Assembly: GCF_021401125.1 (NCBI RefSeq)
Contig: NZ_JACBFQ010000001.1
Span: 682,001 to 746,000, forward strand
Direction: 5' to 3'
DNA length: 64,000 bases
From: Xanthobacter sp. NM-59
GTDB lineage: Bacteria > Pseudomonadota > Alphaproteobacteria > Rhizobiales > Xanthobacteraceae
Made by a program: the position numbers and the translations under genes. The notes under the pieces are model-generated. The model was not told the origin of the DNA and searched no databases. It was given only the letters and a program-made list of their open reading frames with translations. Numbering within the stretch: position 1 is the first letter of the stretch; the number at the start of each line of letters is the position of its first letter. Shown here in pieces: positions 38,236-45,540 of this stretch.

Positions 38236-39433
38236 GCCTGAGACTCCGTGGCTCACCATCATCGGGGTGGGCGAAGATGGACTGGAAGGCCTGCCCCCCG
38301 CAAGCCGCGCCGCGCTCGCCTCGGCCGAGGTGGTGATGGGCGCCGCACGCCACCTGTCGCTTGCGCCCGGCCTCGGGGCGGAGCGCGTGGTGTGGCCGGT
38401 GCCGTTCGCCGATGGGCTGCCCCTGCTGCGCGGCTTCAGCGGCCGCCGGGTGGCCGTGCTGGCATCCGGCGACCCGTTCTGGTTCGGCCTCGGCAGCGTG
38501 ATTGCGCGCGAGTTCCGCCCCGGGGAATGGCGCGCGCTGCCCGCCCCCTCCACCTTCTCCCTGGCCGCGGCGCGGCTGGGCTGGCCCCTGGAGCGCACCT
38601 CTTGCCTCGGCCTCCATGCGGCGCCGCTAACGCGGCTGCGGCCGCACCTGGCGCCCGGCGAGCGGCTCATCGTGCTGCTGCGCGATGGCGCGGCGGTGGC
38701 GGGGCTTGCGGCCTATCTTTGCGAACAGGGCTTCGGCACCAGCCGGCTCTGGGTGATGGAGGCCCTGGGCGGCCCGCGCGAACGGGTGCGCGAAGCCCGT
38801 GCGGATGGCGCGCTTCCCCCCGATTGCGCCCATCCGGTCTGCATCGCGATAAAGATCGATGGCGCCGGCCGTGCGCTGCCCCGCGCCTCGGGGCTCGACG
38901 ATTCCTTTTTCGCGCATGACGGGCAGATCACCAAGCGGCCGGTACGCGCGCTCGCCCTCTCCGCCCTGGCACCCCGGCCGGGGGAGCTGCTGTGGGACAT
39001 TGGCGGCGGCTCCGGCTCCATCGCCATCGAATGGCTTCTCAGCCACCCGGCGACGCAGGCGGTGAGCATCGAGGCGCATGCCGAGCGCGCGGCCCGCATC
39101 CGCGCCAATGCGGAGCAGCTGGGTGTGGACCGGTTGCAGGTGGTGGAGGGGGGCGCCCCCGAGGCGCTGGAGCCCCTGCCCTCCCCCCAGGCCGTGTTCA
39201 TCGGTGGCGGCCTGTCTGAAGCGCTGCTCGACGTGCTGGAGCAGCGCCTTGCGCCCGGTACCCGGCTCGTCGCCCATGCGGTGACGCTGGAGTCCGAGGC
39301 GGTGCTGGCCGCGGCGCAGGCGCGGCGCGGAGGAACGCTGCTGCGCATCGAGCTGGCCTCCGCCGGCCCCCTCGGCGAGCGGCGCGGCTGGAAGAGCGCC
39401 TATCCAGTGGTTCAGTGGAGCCTCACCCTGTGA
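38234..39433 (+). CDS. cobL: Precorrin-6B C(5,15)-methyltransferase (decarboxylating)
   Basis: A 399-residue two-domain enzyme. The N-terminal CbiE-like tetrapyrrole methylase domain ([30 protein letters not shown]) methylates C5, and the C-terminal CbiT-like Rossmann domain ([17 protein letters not shown], about 253) methylates C15 and decarboxylates. Its ATG at 38234 overlaps the start codon of divergent cobK, so its ribosome binding region lies inside cobK coding sequence; GGTTGGGA is the only purine-rich stretch before it. cobM follows after 49 nt. Confidence 0.93.
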   Translation: MPETPWLTIIGVGEDGLEGLPPASRAALASAEVVMGAARHLSLAPGLGAERVVWPVPFADGLPLLRGFSGRRVAVLASGDPFWFGLGSVIAREFRPGEWRALPAPSTFSLAAARLGWPLERTSCLGLHAAPLTRLRPHLAPGERLIVLLRDGAAVAGLAAYLCEQGFGTSRLWVMEALGGPRERVREARADGALPPDCAHPVCIAIKIDGAGRALPRASGLDDSFFAHDGQITKRPVRALALSALAPRPGELLWDIGGGSGSIAIEWLLSHPATQAVSIEAHAERAARIRANAEQLGVDRLQVVEGGAPEALEPLPSPQAVFIGGGLSEALLDVLEQRLAPGTRLVAHAVTLESEAVLAAAQARRGGTLLRIELASAGPLGERRGWKSAYPVVQWSLTL

Positions 39434-39482
39434 TCCCACCGGTTCAGCCACCGCCCCGCAGGGCAAGAAAGGGAGCGCGCCC

Positions 39483-40277
39483 ATGACGGTGCATTTCATC
39501 GGCGCCGGCCCTGGCGCTCCGGACCTGCTCACCTTGCGCGGGCGCGACCTCATCGCCGCCAGCCCGGTGTGCCTCTATGCGGGCTCGCTGGTGCCCGGGG
39601 CAGTGCTGGCGCACTGCCCGCCGGGCGCGCGGATCGTCAATACCGCGCCGCTCGACCTCGACGCCATCACCGCCGAGATGACCCGCGCCCACGAGGCGGG
39701 ACAAGACGTGGCGCGGCTGCATTCGGGCGATCTCTCCGTGTGGTCCGCCATGGGTGAGCAGATCCGGCGGCTCGAGGCCCTGGGCATTCCCTATACGGTC
39801 ACCCCCGGCGTGCCGTCCTTCGCGGCGGCGGCCGCGGCGCTGGGTGCCGAGCTGACCCTGCCGGGCCTCGCCCAATCGGTGGTGCTCACCCGCACGCCGG
39901 GGCGTGCATCGGCCATGCCGGTGGGGGAGAGCCTCGCCGCTTTCGGCGCCACGGGAGCGACCCTCGCCATTCACCTGTCGATCCAGAACCTCGCCCAGGT
40001 GGCGGCGGAGCTTTCTCCCCATTACGGGACTGACTGCCCGGTGGCGGTGGTGTACCGCGCGAGCTGGCCCGACCAGAAGATCGTGCGGGCCACCCTCGCC
40101 ACCATCGCGACGGCGCTGGGCGAAGGCATCTCCCGCACCGCGCTGATCCTGGTGGGGCCGGCGCTGGGGGCCTCGGGTTTCAAGGAAAGCCGCCTCTACG
40201 CGGCTGACTACGACCGCCGCTATCGGCCCCAATCCGCCGACAGCGCCTGGGCGCGCTGGACTCCCGACGATGAATGA
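39483..40277 (+). CDS. cobM: Precorrin-4 C(11)-methyltransferase
   Basis: A 264-residue tetrapyrrole methylase producing precorrin-5. [35 protein letters not shown] (the YAGSLV motif is typical of CobM/CbiF), [16 protein letters not shown] (about 80) and [12 protein letters not shown] (about 190) are present. Start has AAAGGGAG upstream. Its last 8 nt overlap cobB. Confidence 0.93.
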   Translation: MTVHFIGAGPGAPDLLTLRGRDLIAASPVCLYAGSLVPGAVLAHCPPGARIVNTAPLDLDAITAEMTRAHEAGQDVARLHSGDLSVWSAMGEQIRRLEALGIPYTVTPGVPSFAAAAAALGAELTLPGLAQSVVLTRTPGRASAMPVGESLAAFGATGATLAIHLSIQNLAQVAAELSPHYGTDCPVAVVYRASWPDQKIVRATLATIATALGEGISRTALILVGPALGASGFKESRLYAADYDRRYRPQSADSAWARWTPDDE

Positions 40278-41598
40278 GAAAGGCCGCGCCCTTCCGCCGG
40301 GCCTTCTCGTCTCCGCCCCCGCCTCCGGCACCGGCAAGACGACAGTGATGCTCGGCCTCCTCCGCGCCTTGGTGGAGGACGGCCTTGCGGTCCAGCCCTT
40401 CAAGTCGGGACCGGACTATATCGACCCCGCCTTTCACCGCGCCGCCAGCGGCCGGGCCTCGTTCAACCTGGACACCTGGGCCATGGGGCCGGCGCTGTTC
40501 GACACCATCGCGGCGCAGGCGCGCGGGGCCGACATCTGCCTCGCCGAGGGATCGATGGGGCTTTACGATGCCGTCGCCACGCGCGGGCTGCTCGGTTTCG
40601 GCTCCAGCGCCGAGACGGCCCGGGCCATGGGGTGGCCGGTCATCCTGGTGCTGGATGTGGGCGGGCAGGCGCAATCGGCGGCCGCAACTGCCCTGGGCTT
40701 CGCCCGCTATGCGCCCGACCTGCCCTTCGCGGGCGTGATCCTGAACCGGGTGGCGAGCCCGCGCCATGAGCGCCTGATCCGGCTGGGCATGGAGCAAGCG
40801 GGCCTGCCCGTGCTCGGCGCCCTGCCCCGGCGCGGCGACCTCGCTTTGCCCGAGCGGCACCTGGGCCTGATCCAGGCCACCGAGCACCCCAACCTCGAAG
40901 CCGCCATCGCCCGCTACGCGGCCTTCCTGCGCGCCCATATCGACCTTGCGGCCATCAAGCGCGCGGCACAGGGGACAGCGAACGCGAAGGAGGGCGCGCT
41001 GCCCCCGCCTCCGGCGCAGCGCATCGCGCTGGGCTGGGATCAGGCCTTCTCGTTCACCTATCCCCACCTGCTGGAGGGCTGGCGCGCCGCGGGGGCCGAA
41101 ATCCTGCCCTTCTCGCCCCTGGCGGACGAGCCACCCGATCCGTCGGCGGATCTGGTCTGGCTCCCCGGCGGCTATCCGGAGCTCCACGCGGGCCCGCTCT
41201 CCAGCGCGCGACGCTTCATGGACGGGCTGCGCCGCCACGCCCAGACGCGGCCCGTCCATGGCGAGTGCGGCGGCTACATGGTTCTCGGCACGGCGCTGGT
41301 GGATGCGGCGGGCGCGCGACACCCCATGGCAGGGCTGCTGGGGCTCGTCACCTCCTACCAGACGCGCAAGCTCCATCTGGGCTACCGCCGGGCGCAGCTT
41401 CTGGCGCCGCTGCCCGGCCACCAGCCCGGCACAGCGTTGCGCGGGCATGAGTTTCACTATTCCACCATCCTGGAACAGCCCGACCCGCCGCTCGCGACCG
41501 TGCAGGACGCCGATGGCGGGTCGGTGCCTGAAACCGGCTCCCGGCGCGGGCTGGTGAGCGGCACTTTCTTTCATCTGATCGCACAGGAGCATCCGTGA
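40270..41598 (+). CDS. cobB: Hydrogenobyrinic acid a,c-diamide synthase
   Basis: A 442-residue glutamine-dependent amidotransferase that amidates the a and c side chains before cobalt insertion. BioD-like P-loop [14 protein letters not shown] (about 17), [22 protein letters not shown] and the class I glutaminase with nucleophile [10 protein letters not shown] (about 332) and a terminal GHEFHYST histidine block. Starts inside the cobM end and ends overlapping cobA by 4 nt. Confidence 0.93.
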   Translation: MNEKGRALPPGLLVSAPASGTGKTTVMLGLLRALVEDGLAVQPFKSGPDYIDPAFHRAASGRASFNLDTWAMGPALFDTIAAQARGADICLAEGSMGLYDAVATRGLLGFGSSAETARAMGWPVILVLDVGGQAQSAAATALGFARYAPDLPFAGVILNRVASPRHERLIRLGMEQAGLPVLGALPRRGDLALPERHLGLIQATEHPNLEAAIARYAAFLRAHIDLAAIKRAAQGTANAKEGALPPPPAQRIALGWDQAFSFTYPHLLEGWRAAGAEILPFSPLADEPPDPSADLVWLPGGYPELHAGPLSSARRFMDGLRRHAQTRPVHGECGGYMVLGTALVDAAGARHPMAGLLGLVTSYQTRKLHLGYRRAQLLAPLPGHQPGTALRGHEFHYSTILEQPDPPLATVQDADGGSVPETGSRRGLVSGTFFHLIAQEHP

Positions 41599-42329
41599 GC
41601 GGCTTCGTCAGCTTTGTCGGCTCGGGGCCTGGCGACCCTGAGCTTCTCACCGTCAAGGCGGTGGACCGCCTGAAGCGTGCGGACGCGGTGCTGTTCGACG
41701 ACCTGTCGGCCGGCCCCATCCTCTCGCTCGCCCGGCCGGGAGCGGACCTGGTGGGCGTGGGCAAGCGCGCCGGCCGCCCCTCCCCGCGCCAGGACCATGT
41801 GAGCCGCCTGCTCGTCGACTATGCCCGCGCCGGTGGCCGGGTGGTGCGGCTGAAATCCGGGGACGGCGGACTGTTCGGCCGGCTGGAGGAAGAGCTGCTG
41901 GCAGTGCGCGCCGCCGGCATCGCCTATGAGATCGTGCCCGGCATTCCCTCGCCCTGCGCGGCGGCGGCGGCCTGCGGCATCCCGCTCACCCGGCGCCTGA
42001 CCGCCCGGCGCGTGCAATTCGTGACCGGACATGACGTGGAGGGCCGCCTGCCCTCGGACATCGACCTGGCCGCCCTGGCCGACCCCGGGGCCTGCACCGT
42101 CGTCTTCATGGGCCAGCGCACCTTTCCCGCTTTGGCCGCGGCACTGATGGCGCGCGGCCTTCCGGCCGATACCCCCACCCTCCTCGCCGAGGCGGTGGGC
42201 ACGCCCGAACAGGCCCTGCACCGCCTCACCGTCGCCGCGCTCGCCGCGCGTCTCGCCGATGCGGTCAGCAGCCGGCCGGCGCTGATCCTCTACGGCCCGC
42301 TGGCCGAGCTGGGGGTGGGCTTTGACTGA
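41595..42329 (+). CDS. cobA: Uroporphyrinogen-III C-methyltransferase
   Basis: A 244-residue SUMT that adds methyl groups at C2 and C7 to make precorrin-2, the branch point from heme to corrin. FVGSGPGDPELLTVKAVDRL at the N-terminus, DDLSAGPILSLA, the VRLKSGDGGLFGRLEEEL block (about 85) and VPGIPSPCAAAAACGIPLT (about 115) fit the family; the typical KSGDP reads KSGDGG. No siroheme oxidase/ferrochelatase domain. Start is GTG 41595 overlapping the cobB stop. Confidence 0.92.
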   Translation: MSGFVSFVGSGPGDPELLTVKAVDRLKRADAVLFDDLSAGPILSLARPGADLVGVGKRAGRPSPRQDHVSRLLVDYARAGGRVVRLKSGDGGLFGRLEEELLAVRAAGIAYEIVPGIPSPCAAAAACGIPLTRRLTARRVQFVTGHDVEGRLPSDIDLAALADPGACTVVFMGQRTFPALAAALMARGLPADTPTLLAEAVGTPEQALHRLTVAALAARLADAVSSRPALILYGPLAELGVGFD

Positions 42330-43059
42330 CCTCTGGCTCATCGGCATCGGCACCGGCAACCCGGCCCACGTCACCCTCGAGGCGCGCCAGGCCCTGTGCG
42401 ATGCCGCCCTGATCCTTCTGCCCCGCAAGGGTCCGGACAAGGCCGACCTCGCCCATCTGCGCCACGCCATCCTCAACCATTGCGGCAGCACCGCGCCGGT
42501 CGCGGAATTCGACATGCCGGTGCGGGACGAAACCTTGCCCTATCAAGAGCGGGTGCGGCGCTGGCATGACGAGATCGCCACCATCTGGAGCCGGACCATC
42601 GCCGCGGCACGCCCCCAGGGGCCCATCGCGCTGATGGTCTGGGGCGACCCCGGGCTTTACGACAGCACCTTGCGCATCGCCGAGCGGCTCGAGCCGCGCC
42701 CGCGCATCCGGGTCGTGCCCGGCATCTCTGCCCTTCAGGCCCTCACCGCCGCCCACGCCATCCCGTTCAACACGGTGAACGGCCCCGTCACGGTCACCAC
42801 CGGCCGCCGCCTGCGCGACCATGGCTGGCCCGACGGCCCCGACACCATCGTGGTGATGCTCGACGGCGAATGCAGCTTCCAGACCCTCGACCCGGGCGGC
42901 CTGCACATCTGGTGGGGCGCCTTCCTCGGCATGCCGGAGCAGGTGCTGGAATCCGGGCCCCTCGCCGAAACCGCCCCCCGCATCATCTCCACCCGCGCCA
43001 CAGCCCGCGCCCAGCACGGCTGGATCATGGACACCTATCTGCTACGGCGCACGGGATAA
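42322..43059 (+). CDS. cobF: Precorrin-6A synthase (deacetylating)
   Basis: A 245-residue methylase that methylates C1 and releases the two-carbon fragment to give precorrin-6A; specific to the aerobic route. LWLIGIGTGNPAHVTLEA at the N-terminus, the PRKGPDKADL block, LMVWGDPGLYDSTLR (about 105) and VPGISALQALTAAHAIP follow CobF. The apparent start is TTG at 42322, inside the end of cobA. Last gene of the long operon; an inverted repeat lies 80 nt downstream. Confidence 0.9.
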   Translation: MTDLWLIGIGTGNPAHVTLEARQALCDAALILLPRKGPDKADLAHLRHAILNHCGSTAPVAEFDMPVRDETLPYQERVRRWHDEIATIWSRTIAAARPQGPIALMVWGDPGLYDSTLRIAERLEPRPRIRVVPGISALQALTAAHAIPFNTVNGPVTVTTGRRLRDHGWPDGPDTIVVMLDGECSFQTLDPGGLHIWWGAFLGMPEQVLESGPLAETAPRIISTRATARAQHGWIMDTYLLRRTG

Positions 43060-43139
43060 CGACCGCAAAAGCCGTCATGGGTTTCCCGTGCGCGAGTGCG
43101 AGTCGATGGACAGCGCCCGCGCAGAAGCACCCCAAGCCG

Positions 43140-43188
43140 GCACTCCGCTAGGCAGTTCCGCCCCACCCCGGCAGTGTGGGCGGAGTGC
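43140..43188 (+). terminator. Possible end-of-operon hairpin after cobF
   Basis: GCACTCCGC (43140-43148) and its exact complement (43180-43188) enclose a second GC-rich near-palindrome. There is no T-tract, so it is a candidate factor-dependent terminator or stabilising structure for the cob transcript. Confidence 0.4.
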
Positions 43189-43350
43189 ATGGCTCTAAAG
43201 CCGCGTTGAGTTCTACTGGTGCGTTGGCTGCAACGCGATTTTGCGCGCGACGGTCGGGAAACCCTGAAATCGGGCCCAAAGCGCCACGTCCCACCTTACC
43301 CCTGGCACTTAGCTTCAGGAGGCGCGCTTTCCGGAACTTGTTGCTTTTAT

Positions 43351-43426
43351 TGGTGAGCCCGTCGGGATTCGAACCCGAGACCCCATGATTAAAAGTCACG
43401 TGCTCTACCGGCTGAGCTACGGGCTC
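43351..43426 (-). tRNA. tRNA-Lys (TTT), left copy
   Basis: 76-nt cloverleaf on the minus strand starting GAGCCCGTAGCTCAG, anticodon TTT in GACTTTTAATC, T-arm GGTTCGAATCC and encoded CCA. Its upstream (promoter) side lies in the element, so if transcribed it depends on element sequence such as the TTGTAA...TATAGAT stretch at about 43458-43485. Confidence 0.95.
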
Positions 43427-43457
43427 ACTCCCGGCAGTGGTTAGGCCGGGAGTGCCT
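43351..43457. repeat. Left attachment repeat (attL), 107 bp
   Basis: Identical to 54289-54395 base for base. It covers the whole tRNA-Lys gene plus 31 bp upstream of its 5' end, which contain a perfect 9-bp inverted repeat ACTCCCGGC / GCCGGGAGT around a short spacer. Identity stops abruptly on both sides. The crossover point could be in the tRNA or in the inverted repeat. Confidence 0.9.
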
Positions 43458-43537
43458 ATCTATATGTTTTACAAGTATTATTATCGCTCACTCGCATTCA
43501 GCCAGTCATCCGAAATTCACCCCCGTCAGCGATTTGT

Positions 43538-43573
43538 GTTACCCCTATTGTTACCCTACAATCGAGGGGTAAC
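43538..43573. repeat. Left arm-type integrase repeats
   Basis: Two direct GTTACCC copies (43538-43545 as GTTACCCC, 43550-43556) and one inverted copy GGGGTAAC (43566-43573), just before the integrase gene. The same motif recurs in a direct pair near the right end at 54206-54224. This is the expected layout of arm sites bound by the N-terminal domain of a lambda/P4-type integrase. Confidence 0.65.
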
Positions 43574-43596
43574 AGCACTCTCCTGACAAAGCCATC

Positions 43597-44895
43597 ATGA
43601 CCAAGCCACTCACCGTGAAAGGCATCGAGGCACTGAAGCCTGCCGATGACCGCCGTGAAATCCCTGATGGGCTGATGCCCGGCCTTTATCTGATCGTTCA
43701 GCCCTCGGGCGTGATGAGCTGGGCCATTCGCTATCGCCACAATGGCAAGCCGAAGAAACACACGTTGGGCGGCTATCCCGCAATCAAACTCGCCGATGCC
43801 CGCGCACTCGCAGGACAGGCATTGACCGCAGTTGCAGAAGGACACGACCCCAGCGCGGACAAGAAGCAGGCCAAGCGGGATGCTGCCACTGCCATCAAGG
43901 ACGACATTGCCTCTGTGGTTCAAGCATTCTTGGAGCGCTATGCCGAACCCCGGTTGCGTGACAGCTCCTACAGTCAGACGAAACGGTATCTAGAGAAAGA
44001 GGCGGTGGTCGCCTGGAAGGGACGCTCCATCAAATCCATTACCCGCCGTGATGTGATCGAGCTATTGGACGCTACCGTGGACCGGGGTGCCGCCATCAGC
44101 GCCAATCGGCTTCTGGCTGCATTACGCCGGTTCTTCAACTGGTGCGTGGAGCGAGGGATTGTAGACGCCTCACCCGTCGCCGGCCTCAAGGCCCCCACCG
44201 CTGAACAGAGCCGTGATCGAGTTTTGTCGGACGGAGAATTGGCATTGGTCTGGAAAGCGGCTGATGGCTTCGGCTGGCTCTTTGGGCGGTTTGTTCACAT
44301 TCTCATTCTCACCGGCCAGCGGCGAGACGAAGTTGCGGGAATGCGGTGGTCTGAGCTGGACCTGACCAACGCCATCTGGACCATACCGGCTGAGCGCACC
44401 AAAAACGGGATCGCTCATGTCGTGCCCCTTTCCTCTGAAGCCGTCGCCATCTTGTCCGGCCTGCCTCGAAAGAAGGACGGGAACACAGATTCCCCGTTCG
44501 TTTTCACCACCACAGGCAAGACGCCCATTTCCGGCTTCTCCAAGGCCAAGGTGGCTCTGGATAAAGCCATTTCCAAGTTGATGAGGCAGGAGGCTGAGGC
44601 GGCCAGGACGCCCGCCAATGACGCACCGGAACAGGGGGGAGAGGAAGAAGACGCCCCGTCCATCGCCAATTGGCGCCTGCACGATCTGCGCCGCACGATG
44701 GCTTCCGGGATGGCAAGGCTGGGTGTTCCGGTTCATATCGTCGAAAAGCTGCTGAACCACACCAGCGGCACGTTTGCCGGCATCGTGTCCGTCTATCAAA
44801 GGCATGATTTCGCGACGGAGAAGAAAGAGGCAGCGGCAGCTTGGGGGAAGCACATCACAAGTTGTACGACAGAAGGCGACAAAGGAACTGCATAA
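43597..44895 (+). CDS. P4-type tyrosine integrase (DUF4102 arm-binding domain)
   Basis: A 432-residue site-specific recombinase. The N-terminal arm-DNA-binding domain (MTKPLTVKGIEALKPAD, YRHNGKPKKHTLGGYP) is followed by a SAM-like core-binding domain (about 105-190) and the catalytic domain with Arg242 (TGQRRDEV), His362-x-x-Arg365 (HDLRRT), His388 (NHTSG) and the nucleophile Tyr400 (VYQRHDF). All catalytic residues are intact. It lies 170 nt from the tRNA-Lys repeat, directed inward, as in P4-family islands. An acidic, low-complexity insert (about 335-355) precedes box II. Confidence 0.94.
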   Translation: MTKPLTVKGIEALKPADDRREIPDGLMPGLYLIVQPSGVMSWAIRYRHNGKPKKHTLGGYPAIKLADARALAGQALTAVAEGHDPSADKKQAKRDAATAIKDDIASVVQAFLERYAEPRLRDSSYSQTKRYLEKEAVVAWKGRSIKSITRRDVIELLDATVDRGAAISANRLLAALRRFFNWCVERGIVDASPVAGLKAPTAEQSRDRVLSDGELALVWKAADGFGWLFGRFVHILILTGQRRDEVAGMRWSELDLTNAIWTIPAERTKNGIAHVVPLSSEAVAILSGLPRKKDGNTDSPFVFTTTGKTPISGFSKAKVALDKAISKLMRQEAEAARTPANDAPEQGGEEEDAPSIANWRLHDLRRTMASGMARLGVPVHIVEKLLNHTSGTFAGIVSVYQRHDFATEKKEAAAAWGKHITSCTTEGDKGTA

Positions 44896-45540
44896 GACAG
44901 AAATCAAATAAGATATAAATGATAACTATATGATAGGTCGTGTTAAGGCATATGCGACCTGTCAATCCCCGACCATTTGACCTTGCATAAGATAAAAATG
45001 GGTCCCCCCTGAGCCTCGCCAGCCTTAAGGCAAAGGAAGCGGGTGGTAGGCTATCCCTTAGAGAAGAGTATTACCATATTTCACATAAATTATTAGTTGT
45101 TTTCTATTGAGGTTGAAGCGGCCGGCCGAACCTGGATTGGGCATTGAACGGCGATTATCCCTCCAGCCCTTTTCCTCTCCGAGACCACATCCATTCGCAA
45201 GAATGCCGGCCGGATTAGGCTTATCTCATTGATTCAAATCATAAAACTTTATCTTGCCAATGTCCGGTTCTTTCCGATGGATTCAGCGATATTTTCAGAA
45301 TGAGCGCGCGGACAATGTATATTAATAGTATAATCTCCACATAGAACACAAAAATTAAATTATATATCCATATACCGCATAAATGCATTGATTTCACATA
45401 GATTTTATGCGATAATAATTAAATCGTAGTTCGTCGATAATTATATCGGATGACGCGGTGGCACCCCACGACATTGCAGTTGGAGTGTTGAGTTCCTGCC
45501 ATTTTCAGGCGGGATAAATTTAATTCTAAATGGAATAATT
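44896..45540. other. AT-rich non-coding block, possible origin or control region
   Basis: 645 bp without a supported gene, far more AT-rich than the flanking chromosome. Features seen: a hairpin AGGTCG...CGACCT (44935-44960), near-direct repeats of ATAAGATA-x-AAATG at about 44908 and 44992, long A/T runs at 45310-45420, and the two CGAT...ATCG palindromes listed separately. Its place directly before the helicase/primase-like gene is what one expects of an origin and/or promoter-operator region, but iterons are not obvious. Confidence 0.5.
45410..45448. promoter_or_regulatory. Paired CGAT...ATCG palindromes
   Basis: CGATAATAATTAAATCG (45410-45426) and CGATAATTATATCG (45435-45448) share inverted CGAT/ATCG half-sites and lie about 24 bp centre to centre, 90-130 nt before the helicase/primase-like gene. 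Likely binding sites for an element or host regulator, or replication initiator boxes. Confidence 0.45.
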
